From Candidatus Adiutrix sp. (GTDB lineage Bacteria; Desulfobacterota; Desulfarculia; Adiutricales; Adiutricaceae): DNA of 5,647 nt. The position numbers and the translations under genes are program-made. Below the pieces are notes generated by a model. It made no database searches and was not told the origin of the DNA. It worked only from the letters and a program-made list of their open reading frames with translations. How positions within the stretch are numbered: position 1 is the stretch's first letter; every line of letters starts with the position of its first letter. This document shows, piece by piece, positions 1 to 5,537 of the stretch. The DNA lies in assembly GCA_031285975.1 (NCBI GenBank), contig JAITVE010000217.1:1-5647 (forward strand), written 5' to 3'.

Positions 1-74
1 ATATTGGCCCACAGCAGCGACAGGCAAAACAGGAGGAACAGCGCCGCCTTCAGGGCAAAGAAATCGTTGGCCAT
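1..74 (-). CDS. N-terminal fragment of a membrane protein, probable paralog of the next gene (cut by window edge)
   Basis: An ATG at 74 opens a frame that runs off the left edge after 24 complete codons. The peptide is strongly hydrophobic from about residue 10 and should form a membrane helix ending in LLWAN. It matches residues 47-69 of the neighbouring membrane protein (FFxLxAxLFLxFxLxLLWxN is shared, about 14 identities in 23), so the two are probably tandem paralogs. The neighbour has an extra helix before this point. Here the frame continues upstream to a TGA at about 143 with a GTG at 86 as the only other usual start, so this copy seems to lack the first helix. No good ribosome binding site is visible before either start. 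Function is unknown. Confidence 0.5.
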   Translation of the reverse strand, partial: MANDFFALKAALFLLFCLSLLWAN

Positions 75-142
75 ATTAGGAAACACGGGCCGAAAGCAGA
101 CCGCCCCGACCGCCGGAAAATATATCGTAAGCGCGGATAGTT
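75..142 (-). other. Short gap between the two membrane-protein genes
   Basis: The 68 bases hold no clear terminator and no promoter with both hexamers. Read on the minus strand, a TATATT could serve as a -10 but no -35 lies at the right distance. The AT-rich 10-mer at 117-126 recurs in the hisI leader at 4979-4988. Confidence 0.3.
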
Positions 143-952
143 TTATTCATGTACGTCGTCTTTTTTCTTCCTGGGTTCGAAGAAGCGGCGAACCCACATC
201 AGCCCAACGGCGCCGATAATGCCGATGAGGGATAACATGAGCGCGTTAACCTCCGCAGCCAGGGGCCATTGATACCAGGCGACTGGAAAGATGGCCGGGA
301 AATCGCGGACGCCGTGGAAGGGATAGCCCATCTTGTCATAATCCTGCTCCCGTGTGCCAATAGCTTTGCCGTCCAAATCATATATGGTTACGTTGGCCTC
401 TAAGCCGCGATGAATGACTATTGTTTCCTCTGCGCCGGGGATGCCGTACTCATTTTTGTACAGCGTGGGGTTCTTGAAAATGGAAGGCGGCGATTCCAGA
501 AACCAGCCGTTGGAATATCGGCCGTCAGCGTCATAAACCTGTATTCGCGGCAGATTATACAGCAGAGCCGCTTTTTTCCCGCTTTCAAAAGCAACAACTC
601 TGGACAGAGAGTCTGCGGGCCATTCCCAGGATTCCGGCAAAATTCTGGCCGCCCCGGACAGCAAAATCGACGCAGCAGAGCCGCAGATTATCAGGAGCTG
701 AAAAGGCAGGGCCAGGAAGTCGAGCACGAAGGCTGCGGTGCTGTCGGCATGGCGGCGAATGTTTTCCCAAAGCAAGGCCAGGCCGAATATCAGGAATAGC
801 AGCGCGTCAAGCTCAAAAAAGTTCTCGTTGAAATAAAAGACGGCCACGAAGCCCAGCAGGAGGACGACCGCCACTATAAACAGCCCCAGCACGGCCCCCA
901 GCAGCTTTCCCGCAAGTTTTGCAAAAAGATTTTGGGGCGCGACGCTGGGCAT
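143..952 (-). CDS. Four-helix membrane protein with an extracytoplasmic domain, function unknown
   Basis: I do not recognise the family. Counting from a TTG at 967 (274 aa), hydrophobic segments lie at about 22-46, 54-68, 78-104 and 237-258. Basic residues fall where the positive-inside rule wants them: K17/K21, RRH at 71-73 and the RKKK tail. That places both ends in the cytoplasm and residues 105-236 outside the inner membrane. The outer domain carries two similar strands, YDADG (145-149) and YDLDG (196-200), resembling short beta-propeller or YD-like units. The start is chosen as the ATG at 952, one base after the engB stop (TAATATG), which suggests translational coupling. The TTG at 967 would overlap engB by 14 bases, and neither start has a convincing Shine-Dalgarno. 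It is the last complete gene of the leftward operon and is followed by a probable paralog. Confidence 0.75.
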   Translation of the reverse strand: MPSVAPQNLFAKLAGKLLGAVLGLFIVAVVLLLGFVAVFYFNENFFELDALLFLIFGLALLWENIRRHADSTAAFVLDFLALPFQLLIICGSAASILLSGAARILPESWEWPADSLSRVVAFESGKKAALLYNLPRIQVYDADGRYSNGWFLESPPSIFKNPTLYKNEYGIPGAEETIVIHRGLEANVTIYDLDGKAIGTREQDYDKMGYPFHGVRDFPAIFPVAWYQWPLAAEVNALMLSLIGIIGAVGLMWVRRFFEPRKKKDDVHE

Positions 953-953
953 A

Positions 954-1646
954 TTACGAAAATTCAAGCTCGTCGAACTCCGGGTTGCCGGAGGTCAACA
1001 GGCCTGAGTCAACCAGGGCCTCGGTCAGGCGGTCGCGGCCCAGGCCGGTGGTGGAGGAAAAGGGCAGGGGAGGGCGCTCCAGGGGGGAGTGGGCGGCGAA
1101 CATTTTTTCCAGATGCGACAGGCGTTGGGAACGCTCGTTCTGCTTGAGCTTGTCGGCTTTGGTGGCGATAACCCAGGCCGGGACGCCGAGGGCGGCGAGC
1201 CAGTTCAAGAGGCCGTATTCGTCCTCGCTGGGGTCGCGGCGGATGTCCATCAAGAGGAGGGCCATTTTCAGGGGCCGCCGGGATTCCAGGTAATCCGCCG
1301 CCAGTTTGCGCCAGCCCGCCACCATGGCTTTGGGGGCCGCCGCGTAGCCGTAGCCGGGCAGGTCGGCCAGGAGGAAGGGCTTGCAGTCCTTCGTCCAGGT
1401 GACGCGGAAGAAATTTATCAGGCGGGTGCGGCCCGGCGTGGCCCCGACCCTGGCCAGGGCCTTGCGGCCCAGCCAGCGGTTCAACAGCGAGGATTTTCCG
1501 GCGTTGGAGCGGCCCAGGATGGCGATTTCCGGCAATTCCGGCTCGGGGAACTGGTGCCCGGCAGCGGCGGAAATGACGAAATCCGCCGCCAGGGCCGGGG
1601 GGCGTTCCCCGGCGGGGCGGGTTTTCGGGGCCGCAGGAAAGGTCAC
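954..1646 (-). CDS. engB: Ribosome biogenesis GTP-binding protein EngB (YihA/YsxC)
   Basis: A TRAFAC-class GTPase of the EngB family, needed for assembly of the 50S ribosomal subunit in the cytoplasm. All G motifs are present in order: G1 GRSNAGKS (45-52), G2 TPGRT (70-74), G3 DLPGYG (95-100), G4 TKADK (162-166) and a G5 SSTTG (197-201). The family-typical DIRR (134-137) follows G3. Family members usually read GRSNVGKS, so Ala at residue 49 is a mild variant. The length of 230 aa is slightly above the usual 195-215, mainly from an N-terminal extension and a short acidic tail. The start is GTG, overlapping the aminotransferase TGA as GTGA. A perfect GGAGG sits 7 bases upstream of it, inside the aminotransferase gene, which supports this start and translational coupling. 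Confidence 0.96.
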   Translation of the reverse strand: MTFPAAPKTRPAGERPPALAADFVISAAAGHQFPEPELPEIAILGRSNAGKSSLLNRWLGRKALARVGATPGRTRLINFFRVTWTKDCKPFLLADLPGYGYAAAPKAMVAGWRKLAADYLESRRPLKMALLLMDIRRDPSEDEYGLLNWLAALGVPAWVIATKADKLKQNERSQRLSHLEKMFAAHSPLERPPLPFSSTTGLGRDRLTEALVDSGLLTSGNPEFDELEFS

Positions 1647-2806
1647 GAACGGGCCTCCAGGTATACTTTGAGCCGCTCCAGAGCTTCTTCAATATTGGCT
1701 TCGGAATTGGCGTAGGAAAAGCGCAAAAAGCCCTCGGCTCCGGGGCCGAAGTCAATGCCGGGGTCGGTGGCCACACCGGCTTTTTCCAAAATGTCCAGGG
1801 CCAGGGTATAGGAGTTGGGCGAAAGGTGTTTGGCGTTGGCCAGCATGTAAAACGCGCCGGTGGGCTCGACTTTGACGGAGAGGCCCAGGCGGTTGAGCCC
1901 GCTGAAAAGCAGTTTGCGGCGGCGGTCGTAAGTTTGGCGCATGGTCTCCACTTCCGGCCAGGCCTTTTCCAGGGCGCAGAGCCCGGCTTTTTGCACGGCG
2001 GCGGAGGTGGAGATGACGAAATTCTGCGTCATATATAACAGGGCGCGCAAAAAATCCGGGTCGGGCGGCAGAATCAGGTAGCCCAGCCGCCAGCCGGTCA
2101 TGGCGAAGAGTTTGGAGAAGCCGGAGACCACCACGGCCTGGTCGGTGTATTCCAAAATCGAGTGTTCGGGCTCGTCGCCGTAGGTCAGGCCGTGATAAAT
2201 TTCGTCGGAAATCACCAGCTTGCCCATGGCCGCGATTTCCCTGAGGCGGGCCGCGTCCAAAATGGTGCCGGTGGGGTTGGCCGGGGAGTTGATGACAATG
2301 GCTTTCACCTGGTCGGTTAACCGGGCCTTGATGTCCGCCGGGCGGTAGAGGAAGCCTTCGTCCTCGCGCACGGGCGCCAGCCGGGGGCTGCCGCCGAAAA
2401 ATTTCACCATGTTGTCGTAACAGGGGTAGTGCGGGTCGGACATGACCACTTCGTCGCCGGGGTCGATGAGGGCTCCGAAGAGCAAGGTCAGCCCGGCGGA
2501 GGAGCCGGGGCAGATGAGAAAACGTTCCGGGGCCACGTCCACGTTGTAGCGTTTTTTATAGTGCGCCGACAGGGCCTCTTTCAAGGCCGGGTCGCCCAGG
2601 GAGGGGGTGTAGTGGGTGTGACCCTCGGCCAAGGCGCGGTCGTGGGCTTCCTTGACCACCGCCGGGGTGTCGAAATCAGGCTCGCCGATTTGAAGCTGGA
2701 TTATGTGCCGCCCCTGGGCTTCCAGGGCTTTGGCCCGTTCCAATATTTCCATGACCAGGAAGGGGGTGACCCCCTGGGCCCGCGCCGCGATTTTGCTCAG
2801 TTTCAT
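1643..2806 (-). CDS. PLP-dependent aminotransferase, class I/II (aspartate aminotransferase-like)
   Basis: A fold-type I aminotransferase that moves an amino group between an amino acid and a 2-oxo acid using pyridoxal phosphate; cytoplasmic. Visible landmarks are GEPDFDTP (41-48), the aromatic turn HYTPSLG (65-71), NPTG (177-180), D201 and Y204 in ISDEIYHG, the Schiff-base lysine K232 in SGFSKLFAMTGWRLGY, and the carboxylate-binding arginine R362 in FLRFSYA. The 387 aa length is normal. The MTGWRLGY form fits the aspartate/alanine-type subgroup rather than HisC, despite the nearby his genes; the exact substrate cannot be read from sequence. The segment before the D201 strand is a few residues shorter than usual. 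The ATG at 2806 is preceded by GAGGA about 4 bases away. Its TGA overlaps the engB GTG, so the two are probably co-translated. Confidence 0.93.
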   Translation of the reverse strand: MKLSKIAARAQGVTPFLVMEILERAKALEAQGRHIIQLQIGEPDFDTPAVVKEAHDRALAEGHTHYTPSLGDPALKEALSAHYKKRYNVDVAPERFLICPGSSAGLTLLFGALIDPGDEVVMSDPHYPCYDNMVKFFGGSPRLAPVREDEGFLYRPADIKARLTDQVKAIVINSPANPTGTILDAARLREIAAMGKLVISDEIYHGLTYGDEPEHSILEYTDQAVVVSGFSKLFAMTGWRLGYLILPPDPDFLRALLYMTQNFVISTSAAVQKAGLCALEKAWPEVETMRQTYDRRRKLLFSGLNRLGLSVKVEPTGAFYMLANAKHLSPNSYTLALDILEKAGVATDPGIDFGPGAEGFLRFSYANSEANIEEALERLKVYLEARS

Positions 2807-2826
2807 ACAATCCTCGAAACATTTAT

Positions 2827-2847
2827 AAAAGCCCGGCGGAAGCCGCT
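2827..2847 (-). terminator. Weak terminator-like hairpin after the TPR lipoprotein gene
   Basis: On the minus strand AGCGGC pairs with GCC and GCT around a TTCC loop, with a two-base bulge (GG) on the 3' side, followed by TTTTAT. The stem is only six base pairs and the T-run four long, so it would at best attenuate transcription into the aminotransferase gene. No stronger terminator lies between the two genes. Confidence 0.25.
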
Positions 2848-2854
2848 CTCAAAC

Positions 2855-2873
2855 CTAAAACATTATGTTTTAG
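2855..2873. repeat. 19-base AT-rich perfect palindrome over the TPR gene stop codon
   Basis: CTAAAACAT and ATGTTTTAG form exact nine-base arms around a single central base at 2864. The right arm contains the TAA stop of the TPR lipoprotein gene (2870-2872). It could be an operator for the downstream aminotransferase gene, an mRNA 3'-end structure, or chance in an AT-rich stretch. With a one-base spacer it is more like a protein-binding dyad than an RNA hairpin. Confidence 0.6.
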
Positions 2874-3652
2874 AAGCCCATCACATCGCGGGCGCGTTTT
2901 TGCGCTTCCATGGCCATGTTGGTGTTGGGCACCAGGGTGGTCACCCGGCTGTAGGCGGCGGCGGCTTCCTCTTTATTGGCCACGCAGACATAGGCGTCGC
3001 CGGTGATCATAAAGGTCTCGGCGTCGTCGGGGTTGAGGCGGGCGGCGTTGTTCAGGTAATCCAGGGCTTGGGCGCATTCGTTCCGGGCCATGTGCACGCG
3101 GCCGATCAACTGATAGCTCTTGCTGTATTCCGGGGCCACTTCCGTGGCGCGAGTCAAAGCCGCCAGGGCCTTGTCATACTCGCCCATTTCCAGGTAGGTC
3201 AGGCCGCTATTGGACAGCGGCAGCTGCTTTTTCTGATAAACAAGGTCTGTCAAACAGGCGTTGAATTCCGCCAGGGCCAGGTCATAGCTGCGCTGGGCCA
3301 GGTAGGAGAGGCCCAGGTTATTGCGCACATCGGTGCGCTCGGGGGCCAGCTTCAGGGCGGCCATATAGCTTTCCACGGCCAGGGGGTATTCCTTCATGCC
3401 GTAGTAGGCCAGGCCCAGGAGGTTTTCCACATCCGGGTTCTGGGGATTATTGCCCTTCACCTTGAGAAGCTCTTCCAGGGCGCGGGTGGGCTCGTTCTGC
3501 ATCAAAAGACCCGTGGCCAGGTTCAACTGGGCCCGGCTGGCGTCGTCCAGTTCCGGCGGGGGTTTGGGTTTCCCCGTCATGGAGACGCAACCGCTCACGG
3601 CCAGGGTCAGCGCCAGTATGAGGACGGTGGAGGCAAGGCTATATATTTTCAT
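2870..3652 (-). CDS. TPR-repeat outer-membrane lipoprotein, PilF/PilW-like
   Basis: A 260-residue secreted lipoprotein. The N-terminus is a lipoprotein signal peptide: K2, a hydrophobic stretch at 6-19, and the lipobox VSGC with the acylated cysteine at residue 22. A proline-rich linker (27-33) leads into six tetratricopeptide repeats at about 40-71, 72-105, 106-139, 147-174, 178-208 and 210-243, with recognisable NLLGLAYYGMKEYPLAVESY- and LTYLEMGEYDKAL-type helices. TPRs hold partner proteins. This architecture and length match PilF/PilW pilotins, which help PilQ secretin assembly for type IV pili, but other TPR lipoproteins look alike and no pilus gene is in the window. S20 at +1-minus-2 and V23 after the cysteine do not suggest inner-membrane retention. 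GAGGGG sits 6 bases before the ATG. It lies 40 bases after hisG with no terminator between, so it is probably co-transcribed. Confidence 0.85.
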   Translation of the reverse strand: MKIYSLASTVLILALTLAVSGCVSMTGKPKPPPELDDASRAQLNLATGLLMQNEPTRALEELLKVKGNNPQNPDVENLLGLAYYGMKEYPLAVESYMAALKLAPERTDVRNNLGLSYLAQRSYDLALAEFNACLTDLVYQKKQLPLSNSGLTYLEMGEYDKALAALTRATEVAPEYSKSYQLIGRVHMARNECAQALDYLNNAARLNPDDAETFMITGDAYVCVANKEEAAAAYSRVTTLVPNTNMAMEAQKRARDVMGF

Positions 3653-3692
3653 GTCAATCCCCTCATTTTTTAGAGTTCGAACATCGCGGAAG

Positions 3693-4571
3693 CTAGATAA
3701 CCTTGTTCAGCGGATATTCGATAATGCCTTCAGCGCCGCGTTCCATGAGTTTTGGGATAAGCTCACGCACCACGCTGTCGGAAATGATGGATTCCACGCT
3801 CAGCCAGTCGGTCTGGTAGAGGTGGGCGATGGTGGGGGCGTTGAGGCTCGGCAGAAGCTCGATGACGCGGGCCGCGTCGCGCTCCCGCACGTTCATCTTA
3901 ATGCCCACCAGGCCGTAGGCTTTCAGCGCCCCTTTGAGCAAGAGGGCCACCTGCTTTATTTTGGCCCGCTTGAACTCGTCGTTGTGCCACACGTTGGGGT
4001 TGGCGATGAGCTGGGTGTTGGTCTGCATGACTTCGCTGATAATGCGCAGGCCGTGGGCCCGGATGGTGCTGCCCGTCTCCGTCACTTCCACCACCGCGTC
4101 GGCCAGCCCGGCCACCACTTTGGCCTCCGTGGCCCCCCAGGAGAATTCGACTTCCACGTCAATGCCTCGCTCTTCAAACCAGCGGCGGCTGACGTTGACC
4201 AGTTCGGTGGCCACTTTTTTTCCGGCCAAATCCTCCGGGCGGCGGTATTCGCTGTCCCCGGCCACGGCCAGCACCCAGCGGGCCGGGCGGTAGCTGGCCT
4301 TGGAGTAGAGGAAATCGTCCACCACCACAATGTCGCGGCCGTATTCCACGCACCAGTCCTTGCCGGTGAGGCCCACGTCCAGGGTGCCGTCAGCCACGTA
4401 GTGGGCCATTTCGCGGGCCTTGGCCAGGCTGCAGGTGATCTCGGGGTCGTCAATATCCGGGAAATAGTTGCGGGCGCTGACGTTGATGTGCCAGCCGGCC
4501 TTGGCGAACAAATCCAGGGTGGTTTTTTCCAGCGAGCCTTTGGGGATGCCCAGGGCGATTTTTCCGCTCAT
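3693..4571 (-). CDS. hisG: ATP phosphoribosyltransferase, long form (histidine step 1)
   Basis: Catalyses the first committed step of histidine synthesis, joining ATP and PRPP to give phosphoribosyl-ATP; cytoplasmic. The N-terminus IALGIPKGSLEKTTLDLF (5-22) and the catalytic core are typical. The PRPP-binding signature lies at about 149-170, with E149, G155, D158 and VTETGSTI (163-170). At 292 aa this is the long form: residues from about 215 to the end, with GIKMNVRE and the final EGIIEYPLNKVI, form the ACT-like C-terminal domain. In this class that domain carries histidine feedback inhibition and removes the need for HisZ. The ATG shares one base with the hisI stop (TGATG), and GGTGG lies just upstream, pointing to translational coupling with hisI. 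Confidence 0.97.
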   Translation of the reverse strand: MSGKIALGIPKGSLEKTTLDLFAKAGWHINVSARNYFPDIDDPEITCSLAKAREMAHYVADGTLDVGLTGKDWCVEYGRDIVVVDDFLYSKASYRPARWVLAVAGDSEYRRPEDLAGKKVATELVNVSRRWFEERGIDVEVEFSWGATEAKVVAGLADAVVEVTETGSTIRAHGLRIISEVMQTNTQLIANPNVWHNDEFKRAKIKQVALLLKGALKAYGLVGIKMNVRERDAARVIELLPSLNAPTIAHLYQTDWLSVESIISDSVVRELIPKLMERGAEGIIEYPLNKVI

Positions 4572-4927
4572 CAGTCCACCAGCCTGATTTCGTTGTCCGC
4601 GCCCAGTTCGTAGTGGAAGCAGCTGCGGCGGCCGGTGTGGCAGCTAATGCCGCCAACCTGTTCTATTTTTACCACAATAGCGTCCTGGTCGCAGTCCAGG
4701 TACAGGGCCTTGACCTTCTGCACCCGGCCGGAGCGGCCCCCGCCCTTGTGCCACAGTTCCTGCCGGGAACGGCTGTAGTAATGCACTTCGCCGGTTTCCA
4801 GGGTTTTCTGGAACGATTCCCTGTTCATATAGGCCAGCATGAGAATCTCGCCCGTTTCCGCGTCCTGGGCCACGGCGGGCACCAGGCCCCCCCCTTTGTC
4901 AAAATCCGGTTCTATTTTATCAGCCAT
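4571..4927 (-). CDS. hisI: Phosphoribosyl-AMP cyclohydrolase (histidine step 3)
   Basis: Opens the adenine ring of phosphoribosyl-AMP, the third step of histidine synthesis; a cytoplasmic zinc enzyme. In the 118 aa protein the metal-site motifs are intact: DCDQD (78-82) and CHTGRRSC (96-103), giving the three zinc cysteines C79, C96 and C103. [10 protein letters not shown] (30-39) and [12 protein letters not shown] (52-63) are family-typical. It is single-domain: no HisE (phosphoribosyl-ATP pyrophosphatase) is fused or present in the window. The ATG at 4927 is chosen over an in-frame ATG at 5017 because an AAGGTG ribosome site stands about 6 bases before it, homology begins there, and the -10 and -35 of a strong promoter lie at 4994-5022, so the longer start would not be transcribed. 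Confidence 0.96.
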   Translation of the reverse strand: MADKIEPDFDKGGGLVPAVAQDAETGEILMLAYMNRESFQKTLETGEVHYYSRSRQELWHKGGGRSGRVQKVKALYLDCDQDAIVVKIEQVGGISCHTGRRSCFHYELGADNEIRLVD

Positions 4928-4965
4928 GGTGTTCACCTTCAAGATATACCGCTTATGTTCAATTT

Positions 4966-4975
4966 CGATATATCG
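4966..4975. repeat. CGATATATCG palindrome in the hisI leader
   Basis: A perfect ten-base dyad about 12 bases downstream of the predicted hisI transcription start. Related AT-rich words flank it: GATATAT at 4982-4988 and GTATATC at 4943-4949 (minus-strand reading). A repressor site is possible; chance is not excluded. Confidence 0.3.
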
Positions 4976-4993
4976 CGCAAAATATATCCCCGA

Positions 4994-5022
4994 ATTATAG
5001 CCCACAATGCCTCTCATGGCAA
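4994..5022 (-). promoter_or_regulatory. Sigma-70 promoter for hisI and the leftward operon
   Basis: Read on the minus strand: TTGCCA (5017-5022, five of six consensus), a 17-base spacer, then TATAAT (4994-4999, six of six). The predicted transcription start is near 4987, giving a leader of about 60 bases before the hisI ATG. No histidine-rich leader peptide or attenuator hairpin is visible in that leader, so classic his attenuation is unlikely. Confidence 0.75.
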
Positions 5023-5111
5023 GGGCGGGAGATGTAAAATCCGGGGCCGGGTCATTTTAACGGCCTGGCGCTTCTATACGGCGCTTGCCCGGCATTGGCG
5101 CGAAGCCGCTC

Positions 5112-5140
5112 TTGACGGGGGGCGGGGGTGACGGTATAAT
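5112..5140 (+). promoter_or_regulatory. Sigma-70 promoter for the small rightward gene
   Basis: TTGACG (5112-5117, five of six), exactly 17 bases, then TATAAT (5135-5140, six of six). The predicted start is near 5147, giving a leader of about 42 bases. It is divergent from the hisI promoter with about 90 bases between the two -35 boxes. Confidence 0.75.
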
Positions 5141-5189
5141 GGGCAGGATTGTAACGTATACGCTATATATTGTGGAGGCAGGCGGGCTT

Positions 5190-5537
5190 ATGGCCAGAAC
5201 CGGCGTGAAAAAAGCGGCGATCAAGTCGCCGCACAGCAAGAAGCAGCGGGAAGTTTTGGCGGCTTTGGAGACGGCCGTGCGGCGGACGGGGCTGAAAGTT
5301 TCGGCCGGGCAGTTGCGCTTCGCCGGGCTGAAGCTGAAAAGCGGCAGCTGCCTTTTGCGGGATAAGCGCTGGCTTATTCTGGACAAAAGCCAGCCCTTCG
5401 AAGATTTGGTTGACCTCTACCGCCAGGTGCTGACTCCCCAGGAGCTTATAACCTGCGGGCTGCCGGAGGAAAGCGTGGCCCTCCTCATCCCCTACCTGGG
5501 GCAGGCGGTTCCGGCCGGGACGGACGAAGCGGCTTGA
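5190..5537 (+). CDS. Small conserved-looking protein of unknown function
   Basis: A 115 aa soluble protein with no signal peptide or membrane helix. The first 20 residues are basic (MARTGVKKAAIKSPHSKKQR), followed by a helical segment to about 34. A compact core follows: LKSGSCLLRDKRWLILDKSQPFEDLVDLYRQVL falls at about 49-81, cut here only by description: a glycine-cysteine turn, a WLILD strand and a helix. The pattern resembles small uncharacterised proteins of deltaproteobacteria that I cannot name with confidence. The ATG at 5190 is preferred because the promoter TATAAT ends at 5140, which excludes the upstream in-frame TTG at 5085. GGAGG at 5174-5178 is 11 bases before the ATG, a little far. 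Its TGA overlaps the TTG of the next frame, suggesting the two work or are made together. Confidence 0.8.
   Translation: MARTGVKKAAIKSPHSKKQREVLAALETAVRRTGLKVSAGQLRFAGLKLKSGSCLLRDKRWLILDKSQPFEDLVDLYRQVLTPQELITCGLPEESVALLIPYLGQAVPAGTDEAA

Noticed and set aside
1089..1715. 208-codon plus-strand frame over engB
   Set aside because: Antisense shadow with Gly/Gln-rich composition and no start context.
1009..1776. 255-codon minus-strand frame across engB and the aminotransferase end
   Set aside because: It is a proline/arginine-rich out-of-frame reading of engB, which has every GTPase motif in the other frame.
1643..2806. Aminotransferase as HisC, given the his genes upstream
   Set aside because: The lysine region reads SKLFAMTGWRLGY and the NPTG motif is of the aspartate-aminotransferase type, whereas HisC proteins normally have ENPNNPTG and SKAFGLAGLRxGY-like segments.
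2429..3673. 414-codon open frame on the plus strand
   Set aside because: It lies antisense to the aminotransferase start and the whole TPR gene. Its composition is Gly/His/Val/Gln-rich with no domain logic, a typical shadow of GC-rich coding sequence.
3450..4613. 387-codon open frame on the plus strand
   Set aside because: It is antisense to hisG, whose identity is certain. The translated protein is low-complexity and rich in Gly, His and Val.
4928..5017. Thirty-residue N-terminal extension of HisI from the ATG at 5017
   Set aside because: The extension would run through the promoter hexamers, lacks homology, and the internal ATG at 4927 has a good ribosome site.
5057..5386. 109-codon minus-strand frame overlapping the small rightward gene
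   Set aside because: It runs antisense through the small gene and its promoter and has no recognisable content.
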